The notes under the pieces are model-generated. The model did no database searches and had not been told where the DNA came from. It worked only from the letters and a program-made list of their open reading frames with translations. Below are positions 46,465 to 59,518 of a stretch of DNA of 64,000 nucleotides, piece by piece. The position numbers and the translations under genes are program-made. Each line of letters starts with the position of its first letter. Within the stretch, counting starts at the first letter, position 1. The stretch comes from Chloranthus sessilifolius (Eukaryota; Streptophyta; Magnoliopsida; Chloranthales; Chloranthaceae), in NCBI GenBank assembly GCA_021018995.1, contig CM037591.1, positions 6,082,001-6,146,000 of the forward strand, given 5' to 3'.

Positions 46465-47261
46465 CGGAAACCTTTGAGTTATAGACTTGGTATAACTAAA
46501 TGAATTCTCTTTAGAATATTCAGTTAATGTCTTTTCGTACATTGATATAAGTGTCACTATTTGTGTGACGTACGGTGGTATTTTTTTTGGATTTGTATTT
46601 TTCAATTAGTTATTGCAGTTAATAAGTTACATTATTTAATTCAATGTCATACCAATAGAATCGTTGCATACGGACTCATGAATTATGATCTAACGACCCG
46701 GTATTTCCCACATCTCTTGGTTTGAAAATTTCGAGTCATTACAATGTGAGAGAAAAAGTAGTTTTGGTAGCAAATATGGATGTGTATTTACATCCCAAAA
46801 ATATGTCCACACACCCTCCTCTATTCTTATATTTTCTTTTGTAATCAATCAAACACTTTAGCTCAAAATTGCCTCATTTACTAGTATATCTGCAACAATT
46901 CATCTTTACATGTGAAAATAAAAAGATAAACTTGTATTAGGTAAAAAGACAGTAAAAATAAATTAAAAAATGTAGATATGAGGATAAAATATATGATAAT
47001 TCTATGCTCAACATTTTACTTCAAATGTATGAACATCCATAACCGGAAAATAATATATATGTGGCACCACTCATTTCGTTGACCTTAAGTGGTCATTAAA
47101 TAAAAGAATTATTGCGCTTTATCTTATTCAAGCATCTGACACGCGCGCTAACCTAGCCGCGTGCTTAGTTAATATAATATAAAAATATGAGATAAAAGAT
47201 AAAAATTTTTAATACCTCTAAATAATGCAACTAATAATTTAACTACTATAAATGCTCTAAT

Positions 47262-48414
47262 CGGTCACCATAAGTTAGTAACTATTCCTATTTTACAAGA
47301 AGTTTTTCAGTGCATTATAGTGCACATGTTTTGAACCTAATAGTCACCGATGTATTTGTGTGTTTTAGTCCAATTGTCGATAAGTTTATAGACTTTATAA
47401 AATTAATTAAATGGTGACCCACTAAGTTACAATAATTTCAACAATTATTTATCGTTGCAAATTTATCACCAAAGAAGGTAATTTTGGATTATCCGACACG
47501 ATGAAATTTGACTTTTAATATGTTAGAGAGAATTCTCCCTATGCAAGAACAAGTAGAAACTACTCTAATCGATTTAGGCAAAGATCCTATCACTACTTGA
47601 GATGATCTACTAATCATTAAAAAAAAATCAAATATTTTAAAAAATTTACAACTCTATTTTCTGGTACTTTGTATACAAATTCCAATCTATGGATTATTCA
47701 AAATGTGAAAATCTTAGACCAATTGGATCAAGTTAGAGGGCATTCTGACATTTTTAAAATACAATAAAAATACGATAAATATTGGAGGATTATACCTTTA
47801 AATTTGGCCTTAGCAAGTATGATAGACCCGAGATATAAATTAATAGTATTAAACCTTCTTTTAACGATGTAAAACGATGGTGATGAAGCTAAAGGGGAAA
47901 TAGCTTTAAATAACTACAAATCTAAATATTTTGAACTTTTAACTATTATAAAATTAAATTAAATAAAAGTAATACTAATGAACAAACTGATACGTATGAT
48001 TTTTCATTAATAATATAAAATTATAGGCCGAGATATAATGTTGACAAACTAATTACACAAAATGTTGCAAGTGATGAACAACAATATTATTTTGAGAACG
48101 GCTCAATTGAATGGAATGCAAGTAACGAAAGTAAATTAAAAGTTTTAGAATGACAGAATAATATCTCCTCTCAATATCCCGTGCTCTCCGTTATGACATG
48201 GGGTCTACTAACAATTCTTGTCTCTACAGTTGTATCGGAATCATCGTTTAGTTCAAATAGAAGAATTTTAGGGACGTTTCGAAGGCGCTTGAAGGAATCC
48301 ATGATTAAATCCTTAGCTTGTTTGAAGGACTGGATTGCACAGCAGAAAGGCAAGCGCGAAATCCCGAGAGAAAACTTTGACTTAACCAAAATAGATGATC
48401 TGTTAAGTTCATAA
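47262..48414 (+). pseudogene. hAT transposase relic (copy B)
   Basis: Better preserved than copy A. AHVLNLIVTDVFVCF near 47318, ASMIDPRYKL near 47810, and the C-terminal dimerisation region at 48181-48414 in one open frame: LLTILVSTVVSESSFSSNRR, RRRLKESMIKSLACLKDW. In live hAT transposases this region mediates dimerisation and carries part of the catalytic fold. Upstream parts are frame-broken; ends not found. Confidence 0.88.
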
Positions 48415-48855
48415 TTTATGGGTTAATTATTAGTATCTTTTAATTAATTCGATGTTGATAAAAAACACCAACCATGGTCCTGTATTTTGTATTCTATACG
48501 CAAATGTTTGTGCGAACAAAGACTGACACTCTCCGCCGTTTAGTTAATCAAGACAAGGATCAATGACCATGTTGGTCTAACTAGGCCCAATCGTCAGCTG
48601 ACATTTTCATAATCCTTTCATATACGAGGAGCTCATACGAGCATGTTCGTGAGAACAACGATCAATTATGTGAGATTTTGTTCTATATTCTGTATAATAT
48701 CGTCTTTCCACTTTCAAATTTTTAGTATTTATTGCATTATTCAAACTTTTTGTATTCAAAATTATGTATTCTATACCGCAATTCTTGAGGTCTTGTACTC
48801 AAACTTCTATATTCTATTTTAAGTATTCAAAATTTTGTATCAAGAATTCTACCTT

Positions 48856-49020
48856 TCATGTTTTGTATTCAAAGTTTTGTATTCTACACATGCTTTCAAA
48901 ATCTTGTCTTTCATGCTCTGTATTCAAAATTCTATATTCTATACATGCTTTCAAAATCTTGTCTTTCATGCTCTGTATTCAAAATTCTATATTCTATACA
49001 TGCTTTCAAAATTTTGTCTT
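48856..49020. repeat. 55-bp tandem repeat, 3 copies
   Basis: Units at 48856, 48911 and 48966, each 55 bp, followed by degenerate sequence. Copy A has two. Confidence 0.92.
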
Positions 49021-49389
49021 TCATGTTCTATATTCTATATTTAAATTTTCGTATTCTATACTCTATATTTAAATTTACTTCGTTCTAGAAATTCAATTTC
49101 AAATTCAAGTACAAGTTCAAACTCAGGTTCAATCATATCACTAATTTTTATCTATCAATCATTGGATTCAAGCAATGCATTCAAAATCAGAATCTGTATC
49201 CTATATTTAGTTTTCAAGACTCTGTATTCTATACCTTGTATTCAAGTTTACTTCTTTCAAATTCGAGTTCAAGCACAAATTCAAGTACAAATTCAAGCTC
49301 ATGCTCAAGCATGTCACCTATCTTTACCTATCAATCATCTGATTCGGACAAATCATTCAAACTTAAAAACCTAAGTCGAGTTTTCAATA

Positions 49390-51860
49390 ATATGACTTGA
49401 TCCTTAAAGGAGGATCTTGTCGGTTCACACTTATACCAAGCGTTACCTTAGTTTAGTGTCCAATAAGGACTTATGTTCATAATTGTCGACGAAAGCATAA
49501 TGCAATTGTCTCTAACGATGTTTGAGGCATCAAGGTGCCTGTTTCTAAGAATCCTATGAATTGGAGTTAACTAATTGACCACTCATTGATGGATCAACTG
49601 TCTTACTTATCCTATAATTTTCGGGTATGGGCCTTGGGTATATCCTATTCTCAATAGATACTTACTCAGGTTTGGGTCCAATGGGTTATCCCTTATGTGG
49701 TTTGGGCCTTTACTATATCCAAATCTAGTTGTACGAGTCTTTCTATGGTCTGGGTCATTTGTATTTATCCATTAAAGGTCTTTATAAAAAAATGTCTTAG
49801 GTTGGACTCATATCTTATAAAACTAATTAAAATTTAGCAATTCATGGGCCGAGTCTTTTAACAAAGCTCTTATTTACCTTACCAATCCTATTTAATAAGA
49901 ATTTGGCATTTTGGCCTTATAGGGTATTCCAAATATGAGACCAAATCTTTTGACTTGATTGACCGCATTCACATGGGTCTTATCACATGTTAGCTTCATA
50001 GTGATCATTTGATCGGGCATTTCCCAAATAGCCACGGGTCTCCGGTCAAGGTCCAGGTGCTAGATCTTATTCTTTCAAATTTCATATTTTTTCATAAGTG
50101 TGGCGAACAACCTACAATAAATCGTCCCCCATTTTCGACTCTGATCAAATTATTGAGTGTTTCAAAAACTGAAAGAAAGAACATTGATAATTGCATCTTT
50201 CCTAGGTGGTGGCACTCAAAAAGATGATCAAGCTTTATCATGATTGACAAATCAATGTAATATGTCCTACTTTTATCAAGTTTTTGGGCCAGATTCCTTG
50301 GGCTTCAGTGTCTGATCTGTAACTCTTAGCGTTAATAGTGGAATCGAGCACTCGACAGCTTTCTGAAAAGATTCTCGAGTTACCTAAATTTTTCCTTTAC
50401 ATTTCAAGAGTCAAAGGTAAAAGGATGAACATGTAATCAGACTCATTCGATCTAGGGTCGAGTCTAATTTCTGGTTGGGTGCTATGTTCTGCAATTATGT
50501 GTTACATTTTGTCAATTTTCCTGCTAACAATTTTAATCGAATTGTAGCGTGAAATTTTACCCCAGCCTTAAAGACAAGTTATGGTCCATTCTCAATTTAT
50601 CCCAAATTTTTCTGAAAAGATTTTAGGCATGGGGATCACAGCTTTTCAAAGATCTAATTTCAAGTGCAATAGGGCAGCTCCGTTGCCTTGTGCTTCGGGT
50701 GCCATAACTTTCAAATTGTAAGTTTGGGTAATGGGCATCAGGAACCCATCAAGTTATTTATCAAAAAATTTCAAATTTTATTTCCATTTAATTTGCTCAC
50801 TATTCTGAGAACAAATTGTTGTGGGCTGCAAAGTCTACAGACTTGTGCATTCGATGGGGTCCACCTAATGGTCCATCTGATGCCACAATTTTTCAGTCTC
50901 GGCTTGAGATGTTCCTAAATTAATCTCAGATTCATTGGAGCCTCTTTCAGGTTCATTCTATCTATTTAGGCAACACTAATTGTTTGTAGGTACTTCCCTA
51001 GTCACCGGGTATCAATTTATCCAAAGGTTTCAAATTGGGCTTGAAGAGCCATCCGATCGGGCCTAAAACTCCATACACGATTACATTTTTCAAAAACCAT
51101 TTTCATTTTAGAAATCATTTTTATAGAAATCTCGATTCCAACAACCCATTCAATCAAGTTTTCAAATTCTAATCGTCATACTTTTTATAGCCTAAGTGAC
51201 CAAACTTTGGGCTTTCATCGATAAGCCATTGATCACCGTTGATCATTCATGATCTACGTTGGTCATGAGTTTCCTAAATTAGGAATCTCATAAAACTGTC
51301 AGTCCATCAAAATGGTCAAACTTTGATCTAAAGACTATCTAGTAGTCTCGATTAAAGTTCGTGACATAAAGCCTATATATTGAATCTATTCTTATCCATG
51401 CATCTATCACCATTCAATTTTCATGATTAAATTTTTGGTGGTCTATCATATTATTCTAAGATTGACTAACTCATTTATATTTATCAAGGAATTAGTTCAA
51501 CGATCAAAATCGCATAAGCAAATCAAGCATTTAACCATACATTTCAAGCAAATCAAGCAACTATCAATACAATCAATCGTGACCATCCAATTAGGCACTT
51601 ATTAACTAATAATTGGGCTAAAACTTTCTGAGTATATTCCAATCATGTCAAAAATCTTTTCTAATTCCATAAGAAATAATGAAAGGATCCAATGCTAAAT
51701 CATATGCAAGCTATTTATCAATCAAGCAATCTAAGATCATTCATTTGGTCAAGATTAAAACCAGTATGTATCGGCTAATTTCTAAGATCTCTCATGAAAA
51801 ATTCATCAAAATAAGCATATAATCTTAGGTCAAGAACTTTATCGGGATTGGCTTATCAAC
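49390..51860. other. long non-coding tract, unclassified (B)
   Basis: Counterpart of 6200-8590. No coding frame, no recognised element ends. Confidence 0.6.
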
Positions 51861-52159
51861 GAGAAGACTACTTCAAGCCATATAATGATTTCTTCAACTG
51901 ATATATCTTATCATTTTTTACCTTCTATAAACCTTTTCAAATGTGCCATGTAAACTTTTCTTTAAACCCTTCTTTTAGGAAAGCCACTCTCACATCCAAA
52001 CGAGCTACCACTAAAAACAGTTTTAACAAGCCGCCCCAGAAAGCATTGCCTATTTTGGTTTAGCCTTATAACATTAAAAGAGTTAATAAAGAGAATAGTG
52101 GCAGGGAAGGAAATATGGAAAAGGCCTAAATCGTGGCAGTAGTGAGCATAGAGTTAAAA

Positions 52160-53665
52160 CAAAAGCCGCATTATACTCCTGTTATTACACAGATCTGGCA
52201 TCAAAGTATCCCTCTTTGCATTATCTGACCCATTATCAGCCTTTCCATTTGTCCTTGCGGAAAAATTATAAGAAGTTAGTATCCAACTTCTGGGAACCAA
52301 GAAAAAATAGAAGGCCTGGTATCTGCCTTCATGATCCTGTCCTAGCCTTTGTGTAGCGGCAGCAAGAATCTGTCACATATATCATATATGAATCTGAAAT
52401 TGAAAAGATGTACATCGGAACATGAAGAGGAAGAAGAGTATTCTATCACTCAGCTACAACCAAAAGCAAAACCTGTCGATGTTGCAAAATTGCTCTACAT
52501 CAATAAAGTAATTTAGGTGGCCTCAAGTCACTGATGAGTTCTGGACATGTGGTGTGTCTTTTTTTTATAACCTGGATGTCCAGGACTCATTGAGCACCCG
52601 ACCAATCCCAGGGGCACATGCGTGCCCCAAGTTAGCACGTGCCGGGTTAGCACAGAGCATAAATACATAGAGTGGCCTCAAGGGGGATTCAAACTCAGGT
52701 CTCCCACTTCCTGAAGCGGGGTACCCGGCCATCACACCAAACCCCTTGAGGCTATCCTTTAAATAAGTTGTATTATCTAAATCTCTGTCGGTAAATGAAT
52801 GAAGTCATTTTCATATCTGTGAATATAATTTTGTCATATTATCCATCAATGATTTGATCATACAATTTCACCAACTCTATCATAGAATATACCCTTCAGG
52901 GAATAATAATGGGCAAGACCATTTACAAAACCCGACTGTCCCAGATAAGAACACATTTGAAACATACATCTCACATGCATTAAATATTGTCCGTATTTTT
53001 GCAAATTAAGACGACCTCCATTTTCCCGATGTAAAGATAAAAGCATTTCTGAAGTAAAAAGGAACACAATACAAGCACTTCTGAAGTGAAGTAATCGCTC
53101 TAAAAGATAATAGAATTTTTGAAATACTTATTGTCAAAAACTTAAAGCAGAGTAAGAGTGTTTTTTGTCATTAAGGCATTCAGAAATGCTTGTAAAATTT
53201 TACAATTTACAAAATTCAAGGAACCCAGTTGTGGATTTAAATTTGCATTTTATTTTGCTTTCTAAGAGTAACCAACCGTTTCCACATTATTCGCTAATTG
53301 ATTCAATTCCCCATTCCCATCTAAAGATCAGAAATCAATTAATCATTACCTTTTTGGCAAATCTCTTCACCGTTTTCTTCCAAAATATATCGAACGGCAT
53401 GCGTAGCAATCAAAAAAAGGCTGAACGCTAATAACCGCATTGAAGCACACTGATACCACCTGTAAACAGTGCCTCTCTCAAATAGCTTTGAATAAAATAT
53501 ATAAAAGTAAATAAACAAGCAAAACTGAACCAAAAAATATTCAGCAAACTACCTAGCCCATTTGCCAAGATTTGCAATGAGCTGATCAATATTTTTTGGG
53601 GACACGTAAAATGGCCCTTTACGTGGTCGCTGAATCCGTATTGTCCCAATGTCATCTTTAACAGC
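52160..53665 (-). pseudogene. SP1-like E3 ligase 3' exons (copy B)
   Basis: Four exons. 53553-53665 (113 bp) is fully open: AVKDDIGTIRIQRPRKGPFY then VSPKNIDQLIANLGKWAR. 53350-53459 carries a 1-bp deletion and, beneath it, the stop shared with copy A. 52327-52369 reads LAAATQRLGQDHE. 52160-52253 reads TNGKADNGSDNAKRDTLMPD, then LC with a short deletion, then QEYNAAFV, the first part of the RING finger. Homology ends before the PCGH cysteines and histidine, so ubiquitin-ligase activity is impossible. Upstream exons should lie to the right of the window. Confidence 0.88.
52578..52748 (-). mobile_element. SINE, complete in B, gutted in A
   Basis: Minus strand: TTGGTGTGATGGCCGGG (A-box-like), then GAGTTTGAATCCCC (B box), then about 110 bp of body ending CCAGGTTATAAAAAAA. 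Copy A keeps only the tail (ATCCAGGTTATAAAAAAAA near 9729-9748), so it suffered an internal deletion. Confidence 0.6.
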
Positions 53666-53935
53666 CTACGAAGATATCACACAAATAATAATAATAATAA
53701 TAACAATTAATTATAAATTAGAACAATGCACCAGAATGTACTACCAACTTGCAAGAAAAAACAAAATATTCCAAGATTTTTAGAAAACAACTGAACTAAT
53801 TCTGATACTTGGTTTAATGAACCAAAATATAGCAGCTAATATGAAAATGGACAACACACCAAATATTTCTCAGCTGAAATTGCTGATAATGAGAAATAGT
53901 AGTCAACACATTAGATGATTTGTATTTTGAATGTG

Positions 53936-54827
53936 TGATGGGGACATCCAATTCAAGCAGTCGCCCGTAACCTATCGAAGGCGAAAGAAGAACGTGAAAG
54001 TGATCTGAAAGAAGAACTACACAGATTCGCGGAACTGATGAGTGTTTTAGTCGATTGATTGATCCCAGGCATCTGATCGATCGATTGAGGACAGAGGACA
54101 GTCTTTTGGGCGAACTTATTCTTCTCAGTCGATCGATTGTGGACAGAGCCTATGGGCGAATTACTTATTTATCAGTTGATCGATAGACTCTAGAATCGAT
54201 CATTGCATGAGATATGACGGGATTTTGGTTTTCTTTGCAAAATTTGCCGTTTTAGTGTTTTAAGTTTTTAGGACTCTTTTATTTCGAGTTAGGGTTCGCT
54301 TTGCCTATTTAAAGGCTTGTAAAAATACTTTTAATTATTGATGGTTAATGAAGTTTTGCTTTAGTAACTTTGAGAACTTTGCTTAGTTTTCTGTGAGGGT
54401 GTGATTCTCTCAACCGAAGAGCGATTCTTCGTCCCGCATGCGGTTTGGTGCGAGGCCAACTTTTCCTCCTCTATCTTCTCTGATCTACGAGTTATGTAAG
54501 TATCTAACCCTAATCTATCCATTCCGCCATTAAATATAATCTTTGCATTTCATTTTTGCACGATAGCAAAAGAACCCGCTTGCGAGTTCGTTCGAAACCC
54601 TACAACTGTCGGAGATCTAGTCGTTCGTTAAGAACCCTAATCTTCGAGATCCGATAGGGAACGTACGTGAAAGTAGCATTGTTCCAGGCTAGACCTAAAA
54701 TCATTTAATTGAATATTTTAGTATTTTATGTGGTAAACGGTTAAAGAATTTGGTATTTTAATTATTCTGCATTAAATTTTCCTATTAATCTCAGCCCTAA
54801 CATTTGCACATGTTAGTTTCCGCATCA
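53936..54827 (+). repeat. 5' LTR of chromovirus
   Basis: 892 bp, TGATGGGGACATCC to TTTCCGCATCA. Palindromic ATCGATCGAT units at about 54045-54205 precede a TATA-like CTATTTAAAGG at 54304. Confidence 0.93.
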
Positions 54828-54909
54828 GATTTGGTATCGGAGATTTGTCAGTTTAGGGTTGTCAGTGTTCATATAGGTTCTAGGTTCATTTTGTTTTTGT
54901 CTTGCATAG

Positions 54910-55740
54910 TCATAGATCCCATGAAGATAGAAGCCCTCATAGAGATGGCCCTCACCGGCGTGAAATCCAAACCAATTGGGACAACAAGATCATATGAAAT
55001 CCGTCAAAATGGACGCTCCTACGATTGATGGGAAAAGACAACCTAAAGTCTATCTCGAGTGGGTGACTGGCATGGAAAACTACTTCTAGTGGCATGCCAT
55101 GTCTGAGGAAAGTAAAGTCCGGTTTGCCAAGGTCAATCTTACGGGCCAAGCTAGGCACTACTAGATAGGATTAGAGCGTCGTAGGTAGTCCTAGGGTCTT
55201 CTTCGCATTTTCACTTCGGATGATATGATGATCCAACTGAACGAGAAGAATATTCCTCTTTCCTATGATGAAAGTCTTCTTGATCAGTGGCAATCACTGC
55301 ACCAAGGGAATTCACCGCTCACAGAGTACATTGACAAATTTGAAGACCTACTATCCCAGGCTAACGTGGATGAGCCGAAAAGTGTTACCTTATCCCGACT
55401 TCAAATAGGCCTTCACCCAGAACTACAAAGGGAACTCATTTCATACCCCATTACCGATCTAGATGAGTGTTTCTTTAGAGTCAAAGAGTTAGAATGATAC
55501 CTCAAGACTCCCTCAAACCAAACGTTTCAACACTAGTGGGTCCGGTTATAGGTCTAACTATCCTGAGTCAAAACCCAACATCAATATCCCATCGGCTAGG
55601 TCCAACTTAGTTGCTACACCAGTAACCAAAGTTGATAAGGGTAAGGGTCCAATGCTTGAAGGCCCCAAGAGTGGTGGTCAAAACAAGTGTTACAAGTGTC
55701 ATGGCATTGGACACTTTGCAGCACAATGCCCGTCCTGAAA
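54910..55740 (+). pseudogene. chromovirus gag
   Basis: The start codon has changed to ATA (ATAGATCCCATGAAG; the minus-strand relative has ATGGATCAC). The capsid frame at 55225-55497 is open (SLLDQWQSLHQGNSPLTEYI, SQANVDEP). The zinc knuckle CYKCHGIGHFAAQCP near 55687-55735 is intact. Confidence 0.88.
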
Positions 55741-56560
55741 CTTGCTCATAGCCGAGGACCTTGAGAATGAGCACGATGAGGGAGAAGAAGAGGTTTATGA
55801 GCTTGAATCATTCCCAAGTGATGAGGAAGATTTTACGGAGGAACGAACTGTGGCTTGTCTTAGGGAAATCTCCTACCCCGTTGAGAAGGATAATACCTCG
55901 CGGGGTCTTGTGGTTAGATGTGCTCTAGCCTAGTCTAAGGAGAGTGATGATTAGCAGAGGGGTAACATCTTTTATACTGTAGTCAAGTGTGGTGAGAAAG
56001 TCTGTCGAATTATAGACGATAGTGGAAGCTGTACTAATGTTGTTTCCGAGAGTACAGTTTCTCGCTTAGGACTTGCACACATAGCTCACCCGCGACCCTA
56101 TAAAATTGCTTGGGTGGATTCATCATCAATCCCTCTTTCACGAAAGTGTCAGGTTCCTATACAATTCGGCTCGTATAAGGACACCTTATGGTGCGATGTT
56201 GTGCCTATGGATGTGGGGTATATCATCCTTGGGAGGCTGTGGTTGTATGATATGGACATTATATTGTTCACGAGATCGAACGTGTGTTCTTTCATGCACA
56301 ACGGAAATAAAATAAAGATCAATATGTTACCTCCTAGAGCACCTACTGTGAAAACGAACAGGTCAAATAATAAAGGCATAATTGAGAGAGAAAAGACATT
56401 TAAGGTCGTTCACATCGTTATCCCTTTAGAGTTTGAACGAGGTGTTAAGACAGAGGACGTTGTCTATAGCCTTGCTACAATTGAAACACCCAAAGAGTCA
56501 AGTGATGAATGTCTAAAAGAGCGAGTTTCGGGATGTCTTTCCCAAAGACCTTCCGGATGA
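55741..56560 (+). pseudogene. chromovirus protease region
   Basis: Acidic linker with FPSDEEDFTEERT, then DDSGSCTNVVSESTVSRLG with the D-S-G motif, then a spacer with VPMDVGYIILGRLWLYDMD. Stops after VVRCALA and before the active site. Confidence 0.85.
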
Positions 56561-56599
56561 GTTACCACCTTTACGAGACATCCAAGACGCCATTTTTTT

Positions 56600-57757
56600 A
56601 GTTCCCATATCTATTTTACCTAATTTGCTCCATTATCGCATGAATCCATCCAAACACTCGGAGTTAAGAAGGCAAGTTGATGAACTTTTCCATATGGAAT
56701 TCATTAAGGAAAGTATGAGTCTATGTGTCATGTCAGCGCTGCTCACGCCTAAGAAAGATCGATCTTGGAGGATATGTGATGATAGCCGCGCTATTAATAA
56801 AATCAAGGCCAAGTATCAGTTCCCTATACCGAGACTGGACGACATGTTGGACATGATGGTCGGTGCCACTATATTTTCAAAGATCGACTTGAAGAGTGGA
56901 TACCATCAAATCCGAGTTCATCCTAGGGACGAATGGAAAACTGCCTTCAAAACCAAAGATGGTTTATATGAGTAGTTTGTCATATCTTTCGGGCTTTCAA
57001 ATGCCCCGAGCACAGTTATGCGTATCATGACACAGGTGTTGAGGCCTTTCATAGGAAAGTTCCTTGTAGTTTATTTCGACGACATCCTTATTTATAGCCA
57101 CAACAAGGAACAACACTTAGGCCACTTAAGGCAAGTTTGTATGACTCTTAGAGGAACAAAATTATACGCAAACCTAAAGTGTACTTTCATGTCATAAAGC
57201 ATTGTCTTCTTAGGGTTTGTCATAACCTCTGAAAGAACGACTGCGGACCCGAAAGAGGTCAAAGCTATTGTGGAATGGCCAGAACCTCGAAACATCCATG
57301 AAGTCCGTAGCTTCCATGGGTTAGCCACTTTTTATAGGCAGTCCATTCGTAACTTCAATACAGTAATATCTCCTATCACCGATTGCATCAAAAAGAGGGA
57401 GTTTAAATGGACACCTATTACAACAAAAGCCTTTAAGGAGATTAAGTCCCGAATGGCGAAAGCTCCTGTCATGCACCTTCCTGACTTTTCTAAGTCTTTG
57501 AAGTAGTGTGTGACGCATCAAGCGTAGGTATTGGGGGAGAGTTAAGCCAAGAGGGTCATCCGATAGCTTATTTCAGTGAGAAGCTAAATGACGCAGGCAG
57601 AAACTCTACCAACGATAAAGATTTTTATGTGATAGTGCAATCTCTTAAATATTGGAAACACTATTTTCTACCACATGAATTTGTCTTGTTCTCTTATCAT
57701 GAAGCCCTTAGATTTTTTAGTTTCCAAAAGAAGTTAAACCCGCGACATGTGAAATAA
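56600..57757 (+). pseudogene. chromovirus RT and RNase H
   Basis: [40 protein letters not shown], then TAG where a Trp is expected, then [16 protein letters not shown] active site ([18 protein letters not shown]) at about 57066-57120 with the YFDD catalytic motif intact. RNase H at 57270-57757, with DASSVGIGGELSQ. Frameshifts near 57500 and 57590. Confidence 0.9.
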
Positions 57758-57873
57758 GTTGAGCAACTTCAAGGGTTCATCTTTGTGCTAAAACATAGGG
57801 CTAGATTAGAGAATCGAGCTGCTGACGCACTTAGCCGTAGAGTGGCGACGTTACACTCATTGAGTGTTGAGGT

Positions 57874-58102
57874 CATGGGTTAAAATATCGGGTTACCGAT
57901 ACGTATCGTCCGAGCTCCAAAACGATACGTATCGGACGATACGTATCGGTACCGGTCTGTATCGGACGATACATTGAATGTATCGTTCGATACATTCAAT
58001 ACATTTGAATGTATCGAACGATACATTCAATGTATCGTTCGAGTCCAATACCGATACGTATCGTCCGATACGTATCGGTATCGGACGATATTTTGATCCA
58101 TG
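57874..58102. mobile_element. hAT-type MITE inside chromovirus
   Basis: 229 bp; ends CATGGGTTAAAATATCG and (complement) CATGGATCAAAATATCG, flanked by the perfect 8-bp repeat GTTGAGGT (57866-57873, 58103-58110). The copy-A element lacks it. The interior is CGATACGTATCG and GATACATTGAATGTATCG palindromes. Confidence 0.93.
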
Positions 58103-58110
58103 GTTGAGGT

Positions 58111-59300
58111 GACCGGATTCGATCGTCTCGTAGATGATTATCCTACATGTCTGGATTTTGGAGAAGAGTACACCTCACTTCTAAAGGAATTACACGTTGG
58201 AGGGGTTTCCCGCTACTTTGATCGCAACAAGACAGTTGCATTGGTTGAAGACCGATTTTATTGACCCAATCTCACCCGAGATGTCAAAATCATCAACCAG
58301 TGTCGTGCTTGTCAACTGGCAAAACAGAGTAGGCAAAACATCAGGTTATACAAACATTAACCTGTGCCACACACTCCATGGCAAGATTTTTCTATAGACT
58401 TTGTGCTAAGTTTTCCTAAGACCCTCCGCAAGCACGATTCAGTGTTTATCGTCGTGGACCGTTTTTCAAAAATGGCCCATTTCACCGCGTGTTCGAATAT
58501 CTCATATGTAAAAAACATTGCTACATTTTCTTTAATGAGGATGTTCGTCTGCATAGTTTGCCTAAAACTATAGTGTTTGATCATGATGTCAAGTTTGTCA
58601 GTTACTTTTGGAAGACATTGTGGCATAAAATGGGGACTAAGCTTCAGTTTTCGTTAGTATATCACCCCCAAACAGATGGGCAAATCGAGGTTCTAAATCG
58701 GAGTTTAGGTAACTTGTTACGGTGTCTAGTAGGTGAGCATATTAGAAGTTAGGATTCCATCCTACCTGTAGCGAAGTTTGCAAACAATAATTCAGTTAAT
58801 AGAACCACAAGTATGAGTCCATTTCAAATTGTGCATGGTTATAAACCTAGAACACCCATAGACCTAATCCCAATGTCAGTCCACCAGAGGTCGTCAGAGT
58901 CTACATCTACATTTGCACATCGCATTCATGAATTACATGTTGAGATTAAAAGGAGTATTAATGTGAACAATGAAAGATACAAAATTTCTGCAGATTCTCA
59001 TAGAAGGTTCAAAGAATTTCAAAACAATAATTTTGTGATGGTTCGAAATAAGCCTGAGTGATTCCCTCAAGGGATTGCTAAGAAGTTACTAGCTCGTGGA
59101 GTTGAACCCTATAGGAGTTTGAAGCGTGTCGGTTATAACGCTTCCATCCTATAATTACTGGTAGAATTGGGGATTAGCACGACTTTCAATGTGGAGGATC
59201 TCATTCTATTCTATGGCCTTTCAAACATCCCACCCAACCCATTTGAACCTTCCACATCCAATGTTACCCCCATTTCCCTCTCCACGCCATTACCTCTACC
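58111..59300 (+). pseudogene. chromovirus integrase
   Basis: NQCRACQLAKQ-type cysteine pair (frame-broken near 58300), [20 protein letters not shown] core start near 58410, [11 protein letters not shown] near 58580, HPQTDGQIEVLNRSLGNLL near 58660, and MSPFQIVHGYKPRTPIDLIP from 58813. A deletion of roughly 100 bp compared with the minus-strand relative removes part of the zinc-finger region near 58190. Confidence 0.87.
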
Positions 59301-59325
59301 TACACGACCATCTCGTGAGATCATT

Positions 59326-59500
59326 GAAGATGTTTTGGAGGATCAGATTGTGCCCACCAGTCAAGGGGGACTTCAGAAGTACCTGGTCAAGTGAAAGAAC
59401 AAAGCCGATTCGAAGAATACGTGGACAAGGGAAGAATTTCAACAAATCGATCCGGATCTCCTCGGACTCTATCACAACCAATATTCATCGGGGATGAATC
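59326..59500 (+). pseudogene. chromodomain of chromovirus
   Basis: DQIVPTSQGGLQKYLVK, then TGA where Trp belongs, KNKADSKNTWTREEFQQIDP and DLL. Aromatic-cage-type positions (Y, W) recognisable; one lost to the stop. Confidence 0.82.
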
Positions 59501-59518
59501 CTTCTAACCCGGGAGAAT

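Larger units (their letters stand above)
43990..46743 (+). repeat. Tekay 3' LTR, 2.75 kb
   Basis: TGTATCGACTCGG to CGAGTCATTACA, ends complementary over TGTA..TTACA with a longer imperfect match. ATCGATCGAT palindromes are scattered through about 44645-45275. The GTTCATTGAACAACGATG block is at 45956, and the acidic mini frame at 46369-46464. The five bases after it, ATGTG, would be the right target duplication, but the left partner is outside the surviving element. Confidence 0.85.
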
